Part shown: positions 9,194-18,504 of the stretch, piece after piece
How the letters are laid out: each line of letters starts with the position of its first letter
Position numbering within the stretch: the first letter of the stretch is position 1
The notes under the pieces: generated by a model
What the model was told of the DNA's origin: nothing
The model's input: the letters and a program-made list of their open reading frames with translations, nothing else
The model's database searches: none
Position numbers and translations under genes: made by a program
Assembly: GCF_007988865.1 (NCBI RefSeq)
Contig: NZ_BJUY01000013.1
Location: 1 to 47,059 of the forward strand
Source of the DNA: Alkalibacterium kapii
GTDB lineage: Bacteria; Bacillota; Bacilli; Lactobacillales; Carnobacteriaceae_A
Length of the DNA: 47,059 bases
Reading direction: 5' to 3'

Positions 9194-9988
9194 ATGGGGA
9201 AGAATAAGAAAGAATATAAAAAAACTGAAAAAAGTCCTGAGTCTTCTGTGATATATTTAAAAAACAATAAAAATAGATTTTTAAAATGGGGTCTGCTTGT
9301 CACCTTATTTACTTTGATATTGCTCATCTCGGTTTATTTTATCAGTCCTTACCGGCTTGTGGAGAACATCTATGTAACCGGGGCAAATGAAGTTTATGAT
9401 CAGAAAATTCTCGATTCCAGTGGGTTGAAATCCGGGGAGTCGATTTGGGAATATTATTTTGACAAAAGCGAAATAGAAGAACAGGTTATGAATTCTGATC
9501 CTCAAATAAAAAATGTTGAATTGTCATTATCTGGATTGCAAGATTACACCTTAGCTGTTGAAGAGTACGAAACAGTTGCTTATCTGACTGAAGAAGATAA
9601 GTATAAAAAGATATTGGAAAACGGGGATATTTTGACTGCGTCTACAGCCAACATGGACGCCGAATATCCAATACTTCATGATTTTAAAAAAGGAAGAGTT
9701 CTAGAACAGTTTCTTGAAGAATATAAACAGGTGGATAAGAAAGTCAAAGATCAGATTTCAGAGATAGAGTACATGAAAAATAAACCAGGGAAAAGACTCA
9801 TTTATATCTTCATGAATGATGGCAACGAGGTTCTGGTCACTGTGCCTGACTTTTCTGAGCGGCTCAATTATTATCAAGAAATGAAGGGAGCAGTGGATAA
9901 AAGAAAAGGATTGTTTGATTTAGAAGCCGGTGCGTATTTCAAGCCATTTTCTGATGAAGAAGAAAATGAAGAAAAAAATAATGAATAG
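9194..9988 (+). CDS. divIB: Cell division protein DivIB/FtsQ
   Basis: A 264-residue bitopic protein: basic cytoplasmic tail, one membrane helix (about 32-51), then an FtsQ-type POTRA domain beginning with LVENIYVTGANEV (about 55-125), a beta domain and an acidic tail. DivIB forms a complex with FtsL and DivIC that regulates septal wall synthesis. Length matches B. subtilis DivIB. It starts 11 bases after murG, with GGAGATAG as the ribosome site, so the two genes are probably cotranscribed. Confidence 0.92.
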   Translation: MGKNKKEYKKTEKSPESSVIYLKNNKNRFLKWGLLVTLFTLILLISVYFISPYRLVENIYVTGANEVYDQKILDSSGLKSGESIWEYYFDKSEIEEQVMNSDPQIKNVELSLSGLQDYTLAVEEYETVAYLTEEDKYKKILENGDILTASTANMDAEYPILHDFKKGRVLEQFLEEYKQVDKKVKDQISEIEYMKNKPGKRLIYIFMNDGNEVLVTVPDFSERLNYYQEMKGAVDKRKGLFDLEAGAYFKPFSDEEENEEKNNE

Positions 9989-9999
9989 ACAGAAAGAAT

Positions 10000-10050
10000 A
10001 GCCCATTATAAGGTTCTTGCTATCTGTTATGTATCATTTATTATGGGCTG
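10000..10050 (+). repeat. Imperfect inverted repeat between divIB and ftsA
   Basis: AGCCCATTATA (10000-10010) is matched by TATTATGGGCT ending at 10049, ten of eleven positions complementary around a 28-base loop. No T run follows, so it does not look like a normal terminator. It might act as a weak attenuator or RNA-stability element (inference). Confidence 0.4.
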
Positions 10051-10114
10051 TTACATAAAAGTAATCGAAAAAAACTGATAAATCAGTAAACACACTTCAT
10101 TATAAGACTCATTT

Positions 10115-10125
10115 TATGGTAAAAT
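10115..10125 (+). promoter_or_regulatory. Probable extended -10 promoter of ftsAZ
   Basis: TATGGTAAAAT holds an extended -10 (TGG followed by TAAAAT, 10120-10125), with a weak TTCATT about 18 bases upstream. The same 11-mer occurs before mreC at 37754-37764. The 220-base gap between divIB and ftsA leaves room for an independent promoter. Confidence 0.45.
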
Positions 10126-10209
10126 GAATTGGAGTAATAACTTTAATAATAAAAAAATTTAAATTATCTAGAAGACGAATAAGTATTGAAGATAGGAGGT
10201 TTCAATAAA

Positions 10210-11520
10210 TTGAAAAATGGTGTGTATACAAGCTTGGATATTGGAACCACTTCAATTAAAGTCATTGTTTCTGAAGTTATAAATAATCAGATGAATGTTA
10301 TTGGAGTTGGAAGCGAACGAACAGACGGTATAAGTAAGGGATTAATCGTTGATATAGATGAAACGGCTCAATCAATCAAAAAAGCTGTCAATCAGGCAGA
10401 AGAAAAAGCAGGTATTTCCATCGATTCACTGATCATAGGCGTACCTGCCGTAAATATTGAAATCGAACCCTTTCACGTTAATGTCAACGTTTCAAGCACT
10501 AATCAGGAAATTAATGATGAAGTCATCCATACTATGGTGAAACAGATCCGTGAAAAAAAAGTTTCTTCAGATCAGACGCTACTTTCCATAATGATCGAAG
10601 AATTTATAATAGACGGATTTGATGGAATCAAAGACCCGAGAAAAATGGTTGGTGATCAGATAGAATGTTATGGCACGGTATTGACTATTTCAAAAACTGT
10701 GCTGCACAATATCAAAAAAAGTATCAACAATGCAGGCTATGTCATCGATGATTTACTTTTCCAGCCTAAAGCGATGTCTGAACTGATAATGTCAGAGGAT
10801 GAGAGACGTTTTGGCACGATACAGATTGATATGGGAGGCGGACAAACGACGGTTTCTGCTGTTCATGACCAGCAAGTCAAATTCTCTAAAATGATCAAAG
10901 AAGGCGGATATAACATTACTAAAGACATATCGGTCGTTTTGAATACATCTTTGAAAAATGCAGAAAAAATTAAAAGAGAAGTGGGCTATGCGTTTGTTGA
11001 CGAAAATGATTTAAACAACAGCCAGTCTATTTCTATAGATGTGGTGGGACAGGACCAAAAGTCTCAAGTAAAAGAATCATATATAGCTGAAATCATTGAA
11101 GCAAGAGCGGCACAAATTTTTGAGCAAGTCAAAGCAGAGCTTGATGAAATAGGTGCTTTAGAACTTCCGGGCGGCGTTATACTGACAGGTGGAACATCAG
11201 CTATTCCATTAATAGAAGAACTGGCTGAAGACATATTTGAAGTCAATGTCAAAAAATATGTCCCTGATTTTATGGGGGTGCGCTACCCATCGTTTACGAA
11301 CGGAATCTCACTAGTCTATTATAAATCAAGCATGGACGATCTTCATGAGATGATGAATCATTATGCGCTGTTCAACGAGAAAGAACCACCCAAAAAAATG
11401 ATGAAAGCGCAGGAAAACGGTACATCAGAGTTATCTGTTCAACAATACAAGGATACCCAAGATAAAAGCGAAACATTTATGGATAAATTCAAAAAATTCT
11501 TGAAGCATTTTTTTGATTAG
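10210..11520 (+). CDS. ftsA: Cell division protein FtsA
   Basis: A 436-residue actin-like ATPase that tethers FtsZ filaments to the membrane. The first phosphate loop DIGTTS is at residues 10-15, the second is QIDMGGGQT, and the adenosine motif is LTGGTS. The last dozen residues (FMDKFKKFLKHFF) form the amphipathic membrane-targeting helix. I take TTG 10210 as the start because AGGAGGT (10194-10200) lies nine bases before it. An upstream in-frame TTG at 10186 precedes that ribosome site and would add eight atypical residues. Confidence 0.95.
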   Translation: MKNGVYTSLDIGTTSIKVIVSEVINNQMNVIGVGSERTDGISKGLIVDIDETAQSIKKAVNQAEEKAGISIDSLIIGVPAVNIEIEPFHVNVNVSSTNQEINDEVIHTMVKQIREKKVSSDQTLLSIMIEEFIIDGFDGIKDPRKMVGDQIECYGTVLTISKTVLHNIKKSINNAGYVIDDLLFQPKAMSELIMSEDERRFGTIQIDMGGGQTTVSAVHDQQVKFSKMIKEGGYNITKDISVVLNTSLKNAEKIKREVGYAFVDENDLNNSQSISIDVVGQDQKSQVKESYIAEIIEARAAQIFEQVKAELDEIGALELPGGVILTGGTSAIPLIEELAEDIFEVNVKKYVPDFMGVRYPSFTNGISLVYYKSSMDDLHEMMNHYALFNEKEPPKKMMKAQENGTSELSVQQYKDTQDKSETFMDKFKKFLKHFFD

Positions 11521-11550
11521 TAATTAATTTTCTACAGGAGGATAAACAAT

Positions 11551-12768
11551 ATGGATCTAGAATTTGACTCTTTTGCTGCAAATGGAGCAAAGTTAAAAGT
11601 AATTGGTGTAGGTGGAGCAGGTGGTAATGCTGTCAATCGCATGATCGAAGATGGCGTTGAAGGTGTGGAATTTATTGTAGCCAATACAGACCTGCAGGCT
11701 TTAGATATGATGAGTGCTGAAACTAAAATACAGCTCGGACCTAAGCTGACGCGTGGACTGGGTGCAGGTGCCAATCCTGAAGTGGGGAAGAAATCTGCTG
11801 AAGAAAGTGAAGAAGCTATCGCTGAAGCTTTAAGTGGCGCAGATATGGTTTTCGTAACTGCTGGAATGGGTGGCGGAACAGGGACAGGTGCTGCCGGAAT
11901 CGTTGCAAGAATTGCCAAAGAACAAGGTGCATTGACAGTGGGCGTGATCACTCGACCGTTTACATTTGAAGGGCCGAAAAAAGGACGCTTTGCTGCCGAA
12001 GGAATCGCTTCCATGCGTGAACATGTGGATACACTGGTAACTATTTCAAATAACCGTCTCCTTGAAATCGTTGATAAAAAGACACCAATGATGGAAGCTT
12101 TTAGAGAAGCAGACAATGTCTTGCGTCAAGGGGTACAGGGGATATCTGATCTGATCACAAATCCTGGGTATGTCAATCTGGACTTTGCTGACGTGAAGAC
12201 TGTCATGGAAAATCAGGGATCAGCCTTAATGGGGATCGGTACAGCTACGGGCGAAAACAGAACTGCAGAAGCAACTAAAAAAGCGATTTCTTCTCCACTT
12301 CTTGAGGTATCTCTGGATGGAGCTGAAAATGTTCTGCTCAATATTACAGGTGGTTCTGATTTGACACTATTTGAAGCGCAGGACGCTTCAGATATCGTCT
12401 CAGCTGCAGCAACTAATGAAGTGAATATCATTTTCGGTACATCGGTAAATGAAGAATTAGGGGATGAGGTCGTTGTTACAGTTATAGCAACGGGAATAGA
12501 CCCTGAAAAACGAGGATCCCAGTCCAAACAGACTAAACAGAAAAGCGCTAACCAGACTTCAACGGTAAACAAAGAAAAGGATCCATTCGGTAACTGGGAT
12601 ATTAGAAAAGAACCGAATCTGAGAGATAGACATAATGCCGATTTAGACGAAAAAAATAAAAACAAAACAGACTCAACTAAAAATCTTTTCGAACGAGAAG
12701 ATTCATCAGAAAACAAAGCTGATGATGAAATCGACACACCGCCTTTCTTTAGAAGAAGACGTAAATAA
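11551..12768 (+). CDS. ftsZ: Cell division protein FtsZ
   Basis: A 405-residue tubulin-like GTPase that forms the Z ring. The GTP-binding signature GGGTGTG is at residues 107-113; the early glycine loop [12 protein letters not shown] is at 18-28; the synergy loop region carries [11 protein letters not shown]. After the folded core (to about 318) comes a charged linker of some 70 residues and the conserved C-terminal peptide ([11 protein letters not shown]), which binds FtsA, SepF and EzrA. All three partners are encoded in this window. ATG 11551 follows CAGGAGGATA. Length is typical. Confidence 0.98.
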   Translation: MDLEFDSFAANGAKLKVIGVGGAGGNAVNRMIEDGVEGVEFIVANTDLQALDMMSAETKIQLGPKLTRGLGAGANPEVGKKSAEESEEAIAEALSGADMVFVTAGMGGGTGTGAAGIVARIAKEQGALTVGVITRPFTFEGPKKGRFAAEGIASMREHVDTLVTISNNRLLEIVDKKTPMMEAFREADNVLRQGVQGISDLITNPGYVNLDFADVKTVMENQGSALMGIGTATGENRTAEATKKAISSPLLEVSLDGAENVLLNITGGSDLTLFEAQDASDIVSAAATNEVNIIFGTSVNEELGDEVVVTVIATGIDPEKRGSQSKQTKQKSANQTSTVNKEKDPFGNWDIRKEPNLRDRHNADLDEKNKNKTDSTKNLFEREDSSENKADDEIDTPPFFRRRRK

Positions 12769-12791
12769 TTCATTGGAAAGGATGAATATAG

Positions 12792-13265
12792 ATGAGTTTA
12801 AAAGATAAATTCAATAATTATTTTTCTCTAAATGACTCGGATGATGATTTTGAATATGAAAGTACTGAAAGCACTGAAAATATGGTCCAAAAAGAAAGAG
12901 AGAAATCACCGAAACCTTTAGCAGTAGAAAACAGAAAAATGAATCATAAAAGTTTAAATCAAAATATCGTGGCAATCAATCAGCAGCAGGCTATAAAAAA
13001 ACCTAAAATAAAGGTGGTTGAACCACGCTTATACTCAGACGTTCAGTCTATTGCAGATATATTATTAAATAATCAATCTGTGATCCTCAACTTCAGGAGG
13101 ATGGAAAAAAATCAGGCGAAAAAAATGCTCGATTTTCTAATGGGGGCAACCTATGCCGTTAAAGGAGATATCGAACGACTAGGCGAAGAAATATTTATCT
13201 GCACACCTCAGTCATTTGAAATCGATGGCTCAGAACTGCAGTCACTAAAAAATAATGATTTTTAA
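12792..13265 (+). CDS. sepF: Cell division protein SepF
   Basis: A 157-residue SepF (YlmF), which forms rings that bundle FtsZ filaments and can anchor them to the membrane. The N-terminus (MSLKDKFNNYF) is the short amphipathic membrane-binding helix. A disordered acidic and polar linker runs to about residue 70, and the DUF552 core follows (VVEPRLYSDVQSIADILLNN to the end). It starts 23 bases after ftsZ. The usual ylmE gene (YggS family) found between ftsZ and sepF in many relatives is absent here. Confidence 0.93.
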   Translation: MSLKDKFNNYFSLNDSDDDFEYESTESTENMVQKEREKSPKPLAVENRKMNHKSLNQNIVAINQQQAIKKPKIKVVEPRLYSDVQSIADILLNNQSVILNFRRMEKNQAKKMLDFLMGATYAVKGDIERLGEEIFICTPQSFEIDGSELQSLKNNDF

Positions 13266-13290
13266 TTAGAATGGGGTTCCAATTCATACT

Positions 13291-13581
13291 ATGTCAGCAC
13301 AAATTTTAATAACACTACACAGATTGGTGATGCAAGGTATTGACCTTTATAGAATAGCGCTGGTCGTTTATTTTCTATTGTCCTGGATGCCGGGAGGGTA
13401 CCAGTCTAAGCTTGGGCAATTCCTTATTCGCATCTGCGAACCTTATGTTGGGATTTTTCGACAGTTTGTTCCGCCGATCGGTATGATCAGTTTAGCAGGA
13501 ATCGTAGCCTTTTTCGCTTTGAGATTTATTGAGTATGGTGTTACAGCCGTATTTCAACTTGTTTTTAATCTATTAATTTAA
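13291..13581 (+). CDS. YggT family membrane protein (YlmG)
   Basis: A 96-residue protein with two hydrophobic segments (about 18-33 and 67-92) joined by the family motif WMPGGYQSKLGQFLIRICEPY, in which YxxxFRxFxPP-like residues follow (VGIFRQFVPPIGMISL). YggT/YlmG proteins are conserved near sepF; plastid and bacterial members are linked to division or nucleoid placement, but the mechanism is unknown. The ribosome site is weak (GGGG at 13272-13275), so translation may depend on coupling to sepF. Confidence 0.85.
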   Translation: MSAQILITLHRLVMQGIDLYRIALVVYFLLSWMPGGYQSKLGQFLIRICEPYVGIFRQFVPPIGMISLAGIVAFFALRFIEYGVTAVFQLVFNLLI

Positions 13582-13597
13582 ATTGGATGATGATTAA

Positions 13598-14383
13598 ATG
13601 GAAGAGATTTATCAACATTTTAGAGAAGAAGAGAAAGTTTTCATAGATAAAGTGATTGACTGGATTCATAAAGTTGAATTTCAATATTCACCTTATCTCA
13701 CTCCTTTTTTAAATCCTAGGGAACAATATATTGTAGAATCGATGATTGGACGACATAACGATATTAAATGGGAGTCATTTGGTGGTTATGAAGCAGCAGA
13801 AAGAAAACGGCTGTTTCTTTCTCCATCATACTTTGAACCTGCTCAAGACGATTTTGAAATAAAAACTGCTGAAATCCGATATCCTAAAAAGTTTGCAGAA
13901 TTATCACACGGTAAAATATTGGGTTCTCTTTTGGGTTCAGGCCTTAAGCGTGAAATGATCGGTGACATTATAACAGATGGAGAAGACTGGCAGTTCTTTA
14001 TCGATCAGACTATTATGGAGTATCTATATTCTTCATTATCTAAAATCGGAAATATCACTGTCAAACTTGAAGAAATTCCTTATACAGATATCCTTTTACC
14101 TAAAGATACTTGGGATGAGCAGACGCTCATTGTTTCTTCTTTGCGACTCGATGTGGTATTAGCCAGTGTATTCAACTTTTCCAGACAAAAATCCAAAGAA
14201 CTTATTTCATCGAACAATGTGAAAATAAACTGGGTTGACGTCATGCGTCCGGATATCGTTTTAGGCATCCATGATATTGTTTCTATAAGGAAATATGGAC
14301 GCATAAGAATAAATGCGATGGAAGGGAAAACAAAAAAAGAGAAAATCAGATTGAAGTTGGGGATCTTGGATCGAAATAGATAA
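13598..14383 (+). CDS. ylmH: S4-domain RNA-binding protein YlmH
   Basis: A 261-residue YlmH protein: an N-terminal region typical of the family, a central ferredoxin-like region, and a C-terminal S4 RNA-binding domain (about 182-240, SSLRLDVVLASVFNFSRQKS onward). B. subtilis YlmH has been reported to bind stalled 50S-peptidyl-tRNA complexes and to act in ribosome quality control, which is an established association I recall but cannot check here. It is conserved between ylmG and divIVA. The start ATG 13598 follows GGATGATG, a modest ribosome site. Confidence 0.9.
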   Translation: MEEIYQHFREEEKVFIDKVIDWIHKVEFQYSPYLTPFLNPREQYIVESMIGRHNDIKWESFGGYEAAERKRLFLSPSYFEPAQDDFEIKTAEIRYPKKFAELSHGKILGSLLGSGLKREMIGDIITDGEDWQFFIDQTIMEYLYSSLSKIGNITVKLEEIPYTDILLPKDTWDEQTLIVSSLRLDVVLASVFNFSRQKSKELISSNNVKINWVDVMRPDIVLGIHDIVSIRKYGRIRINAMEGKTKKEKIRLKLGILDRNR

Positions 14384-14414
14384 AAAAGACTAATAAAATA
14401 TGGAGGTGTTGTCC

Positions 14415-15062
14415 ATGGCTTTAACACCAATGGATATACATAATAAAGAATTTCCTGTTAAAATGAGAGGCTATGATCAGGATCAGGTCAATGATTATCT
14501 TGACCAGATCATTAAAGATTATGAAATGCTTTTAAAACAGAAAAAAGAAACTGAAAAAAAATTGGACATGTCTGAAGAAAAACTAGCTAATTATGATCAG
14601 ATGCATGATTCTTTAAACAAATCGATCCTCGTGGCTCAAGAAGCAGCAGACAGATTGAAGCTGAATGCCGAAAAAGAAGCTGAAATGATCACAAAAGAAG
14701 CAACTACAAATGCATCCAATCTCATCCATGAAGCTGAAAACAATGCAGATGAGTTATTGAAAAATGCAGTAAACAAAGCACGTAAGATCGAACAGGAAAC
14801 AGAGGAACTTAGAAAACAAAGCAGAATATTTAGACAAAGGCTTCAATTAATGATAGAATCTCAATTGGAGTTAGTAAAAAAAGAAGAATGGGACGATATA
14901 TTACAGCCGCCGCTTTCGGATGAAGCTGAAATAGAGACTATCAAAGAAGTAAAAAAAGAATTAGATGAAAAAAATGAAGAAACAGAAAAAATAGACAGTG
15001 AGATGACAGACATATCAGCTAATGAGTCATTTGAAGAAAGTATATCTCCTGCAGCAAATTAA
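14415..15062 (+). CDS. divIVA: Cell division initiation protein DivIVA
   Basis: A 215-residue coiled-coil protein that senses curved membrane at poles and septa. The N-terminal lipid-binding domain (ALTPMDIHNKEFPVKMRGYD) is followed by long coiled coils (about 28-150) and an acidic tail. ATG 14415 is preceded by TGGAGGTG (14401-14408); an upstream ATG at 14400 overlaps that ribosome site and was rejected. In Gram-positives DivIVA can recruit Min proteins to the pole, and minCD are encoded at 39235-40708. An Ile T-box follows directly. Confidence 0.95.
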   Translation: MALTPMDIHNKEFPVKMRGYDQDQVNDYLDQIIKDYEMLLKQKKETEKKLDMSEEKLANYDQMHDSLNKSILVAQEAADRLKLNAEKEAEMITKEATTNASNLIHEAENNADELLKNAVNKARKIEQETEELRKQSRIFRQRLQLMIESQLELVKKEEWDDILQPPLSDEAEIETIKEVKKELDEKNEETEKIDSEMTDISANESFEESISPAAN

Positions 15063-15085
15063 TATTAATTTAAATAAACAACAAA

Positions 15086-15307
15086 ATTTTTGAGATAGCT
15101 TTTAAAGTGAAAACTTAACAGAGAGTCAAATAATGCTGAGAATTTGACAGGCGGAAACTTTGATCGATCACTCAAAATAAACATATGATGAATAGAGTAG
15201 TTATTTGCGTATTCCTGCGTTAAAGGATCAAGAAAAAGTATTTAAACTTTTTAAATTAAGGTGGTACCACGAAGATTTCGTCCTTTCAGGATGGAGTCTT
15301 TTTTTAT
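15086..15307 (+). promoter_or_regulatory. T-box riboswitch (Ile) controlling ileS
   Basis: A tRNA-sensing leader. Stem I closes with ATTTTTGAG (15086-15094) against CTCAAAAT (15171-15178). An upper pair AAAGT/ACTTT leaves a specifier loop reading GATCGATCA. ATC appears at 15163-15165 and at 15167-15169, and both are Ile codons. The distal AGAGAG and GCTGAGA elements are present. The T-box AAGGTGGTACCACG is at 15258-15271. The terminator stem pairs AAGATTTCGTCCT with AGGATGGAGTCTT, then a T run. Uncharged tRNA-Ile would favour readthrough into ileS. Confidence 0.93.
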
Positions 15308-15333
15308 TAAAATAAAAAATCAAGGGTGATAAT

Positions 15334-18114
15334 ATGGAAATGAAAGAAACATTGAATTTGCTGAAAACCAAATTCCCAATGAGGGCAAATTTACCAAATA
15401 AAGAAATAGAGAGACAAAAAGAATGGAACGAACAAGAGATTTATACTAAAAGACAGGAACTTAACAAGGATAAACCGGCTTTCATATTACACGATGGCCC
15501 TCCTTATGCTAATGGGAATATTCACATCGGGCATGCATTAAATAAAATATCAAAAGATATCATTGTAAGATATAAGTCGATGTCTGGTTATCGCGCACCC
15601 TATGTGCCCGGATGGGATACACACGGACTTCCTATCGAACAGGCTCTGACTAATACCGGTGTAGACAGAAAATCAATGTCGATTGCAGAGTTCAGAAAAC
15701 TGTGTGTAGATTATGCCTGGAAGCAAATAAACAAACAGCGCGATGACTTTAAACGATTAGGTATTTCGGGTGAATGGGATAATCCTTATGTTACTTTGAA
15801 TAAACAATATGAATCAGAACAAATTCGTGTATTTGGAAAAATGGCTGAAAAAGGTTATATATACAGAGGCTTGAAACCCATCTACTGGTCCCCGTCAAGT
15901 GAATCCGCACTAGCTGAAGCTGAAATAGAATACCATGATGTTCGTTCTCCAAATATCTATGTCGCTTTCGACGTAAGAGAAGGAAACTCGGTGCTAGAAG
16001 AGGGAACCTCTTTTGTGATTTGGACGACGACACCATGGACGTTGCCAGCTAACTTGGCTATTACCGTGAAGCCAGATGCTGAGTATGGCGTGTATGAGGT
16101 AGATGGAAGAAAATTTGTTGTTGCTGTAGATCTAGTGGATAAAGTAGCAGAAACACTAGAATGGCACAATATAAGACTGATAAAAGAAGTTTCAGGTAAA
16201 GAATTGGAAGGAATAAAGGCCAAGCATCCATTTTATGACCGGGACTCCTTGCTCATTGTTGGCGACCATGTCACACTGGAAGACGGGACAGGTTTAGTCC
16301 ACACGGCACCTGGCCACGGTGAAGATGATTACATCGTTTGTCAGAAATATGATTTGCCAGTTATATCTCCAGTAGACAGTAAAGGATGTTTTACCGATGA
16401 AGCCCCTGGTCTTGAGGGTGTGTTTTATGATAAAGCAAATAAAACCATTACAGAATGGTTGGAGGAGAATAATGCACTACTGAAACTGGATTTCTTTACG
16501 CATAGTTATCCGCATGATTGGAGAACTAAAAAACCTGTTATCTTCAGGGCAACACCTCAGTGGTTTGCTTCTATCAAAGACTTCAGACAAGATATCCTGG
16601 ATTCTATAAAAGATGTGGACTGGCTCCAGCCTTGGGGGATGCAGCGCATCTATAACATGGTTCGAGATCGTGGGGACTGGGTCATATCAAGACAGCGTGC
16701 CTGGGGGGTTCCATTGCCTATTTTTTATGCAGAAAATGGCGAATCGATCATTACACCAGAGACAACTGAACATGTTGCCAAACTGTTTGCTGAGTATGGT
16801 TCCAATGTCTGGTTTGAAAGAGAAGCAAAAGATTTATTACCAGAAGGATTCAAGCACGAAGCAAGTCCCAATGGTCATTTTGAAAAGGAAACGGACATTA
16901 TGGATGTCTGGTTCGATTCAGGTTCTTCCCATCAGGCAGTGCTGCGTCAAAGAGAAAATCTTGAATTCCCTGCTGATATGTATCTAGAGGGATCTGATCA
17001 GTATAGAGGCTGGTTCAATTCAAGTTTGACAACGTCTGTAGCGATAAATGGAGTTCCCCCTTATAAGTCAGTGCTGTCACAAGGGATGGTTCTGGATGGA
17101 AAAGGGAAGAAAATGAGTAAATCTATCGGAAATGTTATTGATCCGAATAAAGTGATCAAACAGATGGGTGCCGATCTTATCCGTCTATGGGTGTCTAGTG
17201 TTGACACACAAGCGGATGTAAGGGTAAGTATGGAAATCCTGCAGCAAGTATCAGAAGTATACAGAAAAATAAGAAATACGATCCGTTTTCTCATTCAAAA
17301 CACTGAAGACTTTAATATCAGAGAAAATGGTATTGCATATGATGACTTGAGACCTGTTGATCAGTATTTAATGAATAAACTGAATATGACGGTTGAGCAT
17401 GTGACTGACGGTTATGAACGTTATAACTTCTCGGATATATTCAAAGAGATCAATCACTTCTTGACGCTAGACGTTTCAAATTTTTATGCTAACTTTGCCA
17501 AAGATGTTCTTTATATCGATGCACCGGATTCTTACGATAGACGTGCGATGCAGACGGTCTTTTATCATATAACAACAGAATTGACTAAACTATTGACTCC
17601 AATCCTTCCACATACAGCTGAAGAAATATGGAACTATCTGGAAGAAGAGGAAAATTATGTTCAGTTGTCTGAATTCCCACAAGTAAAAGATTACGAAAAT
17701 TCAGAGAAATTGATGAATCAGTGGCGTCAGTTTATGTCTCTTCGGGATAAAGTACTGAAGGCAAACGAAGTGGCTCGGGAAAACAAGATCATTGGAAAAG
17801 ACTTCGAAGCCAAAACAACGATTTATGCCTCTGAAACCATTAAAGAACTATTGACTGATTTGAATAGTGATATCAGACAAATATTGATTGCTTCTGAGGT
17901 AAATATAAAAGATTTGGAAGCTAAACCTGAGAATGAACGTATTTTAGACTTTGAAGATGTCTCGATTCTTGTTGAAAAAATGCCTGGAGAGGTATGTACA
18001 CGTTGTCGCATAACAACTGAAGAAGGTATTAAACTTTCTGAAGATGAATTTTTATGTCAACGCTGCTACGATATCTGTGAAGAACACTATCCAGAAGTAT
18101 TAAACAAAAAATAA
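15334..18114 (+). CDS. ileS: Isoleucyl-tRNA synthetase
   Basis: A 926-residue class I synthetase charging tRNA-Ile. The HIGH motif reads HIGH at residues 64-67 and KMSKS is at 593-597. The editing domain (CP1) lies between them, with [10 protein letters not shown] near residue 230. The C-terminal zinc finger has all four cysteines (888, 891, 908, 911), as in bacterial-type IleS. The start at ATG 15334 matches the family N-terminus; a second ATG at 15340 is possible given the AGGGTG site at 15323-15328. Expression is controlled by the T-box before it. Confidence 0.97.
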   Translation: MEMKETLNLLKTKFPMRANLPNKEIERQKEWNEQEIYTKRQELNKDKPAFILHDGPPYANGNIHIGHALNKISKDIIVRYKSMSGYRAPYVPGWDTHGLPIEQALTNTGVDRKSMSIAEFRKLCVDYAWKQINKQRDDFKRLGISGEWDNPYVTLNKQYESEQIRVFGKMAEKGYIYRGLKPIYWSPSSESALAEAEIEYHDVRSPNIYVAFDVREGNSVLEEGTSFVIWTTTPWTLPANLAITVKPDAEYGVYEVDGRKFVVAVDLVDKVAETLEWHNIRLIKEVSGKELEGIKAKHPFYDRDSLLIVGDHVTLEDGTGLVHTAPGHGEDDYIVCQKYDLPVISPVDSKGCFTDEAPGLEGVFYDKANKTITEWLEENNALLKLDFFTHSYPHDWRTKKPVIFRATPQWFASIKDFRQDILDSIKDVDWLQPWGMQRIYNMVRDRGDWVISRQRAWGVPLPIFYAENGESIITPETTEHVAKLFAEYGSNVWFEREAKDLLPEGFKHEASPNGHFEKETDIMDVWFDSGSSHQAVLRQRENLEFPADMYLEGSDQYRGWFNSSLTTSVAINGVPPYKSVLSQGMVLDGKGKKMSKSIGNVIDPNKVIKQMGADLIRLWVSSVDTQADVRVSMEILQQVSEVYRKIRNTIRFLIQNTEDFNIRENGIAYDDLRPVDQYLMNKLNMTVEHVTDGYERYNFSDIFKEINHFLTLDVSNFYANFAKDVLYIDAPDSYDRRAMQTVFYHITTELTKLLTPILPHTAEEIWNYLEEEENYVQLSEFPQVKDYENSEKLMNQWRQFMSLRDKVLKANEVARENKIIGKDFEAKTTIYASETIKELLTDLNSDIRQILIASEVNIKDLEAKPENERILDFEDVSILVEKMPGEVCTRCRITTEEGIKLSEDEFLCQRCYDICEEHYPEVLNKK

Positions 18115-18124
18115 AGAGTAAAAT

Positions 18125-18156
18125 AAAAAACTTCCTCGTTCGAGGAAGTTTTTTTT
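18125..18156. terminator. Bidirectional terminator after ileS
   Basis: CTTCCTCG (18131-18138) and CGAGGAAG (18141-18148) form a perfect stem with A and T runs on either side. It can serve ileS on the plus strand and the convergent GlsB-like gene on the minus strand. Confidence 0.88.
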
Positions 18157-18165
18157 ATAATTATT

Positions 18166-18408
18166 TTATAAACGACTTGCAATCAAACCATAAAGGAAGA
18201 CGACGATGATTGCTCCGATAATAGCTGGAATAACATAAAAGTCAGCTAGTTGAGGCCCCCATGAGAATAGGAATTGTCCTGCCCAAGCACCGATAAAACC
18301 AATGATTATATTACCAATAATACCGCCTGGTACATCCGTGCCTACTATTGCCTGACCGATCGCCCCGATAATTCCTCCAATGATAAGTGACCATATAAAT
18401 CCTAACAT
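18166..18408 (-). CDS. GlsB/YeaQ/YmgE family stress membrane protein
   Basis: An 80-residue, glycine-rich hydrophobic protein with three membrane segments (about 2-21, 28-48 and 58-77), of the family once called transglycosylase-associated proteins. The repeated GGIIGxIG pattern near the start and GNIIIGFIGAWAG in the middle are typical. Members are induced by envelope and general stress in Gram-positives (GlsB in enterococci); no enzymatic activity is established. The start codon follows GGAGAGG on the minus strand. It lies downstream of the telA-type gene on the same strand. Confidence 0.88.
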   Translation of the reverse strand: MLGFIWSLIIGGIIGAIGQAIVGTDVPGGIIGNIIIGFIGAWAGQFLFSWGPQLADFYVIPAIIGAIIVVFLYGLIASRL

Positions 18409-18504
18409 ATTAACCTCTCCTTTTTCTTGATTATCTTACTTTTCAAGTATAGGATATTGCCACATTTTATTCAAATAATTTGCTTCTTACACAAATCAGT
18501 CGAT

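Noticed and set aside
11532-12116. A 194-residue open frame antisense to ftsZ on the minus strand
   Set aside because: It mirrors the ftsZ codons, is rich in Ser, Pro and Ala as expected of a shadow frame, and has no ribosome site. The second one at 12213-12773 is the same kind of artefact.
16613-16987. A 124-residue plus-strand open frame inside ileS
   Set aside because: It is out of frame with ileS, has no ribosome site and shows no recognisable domain.
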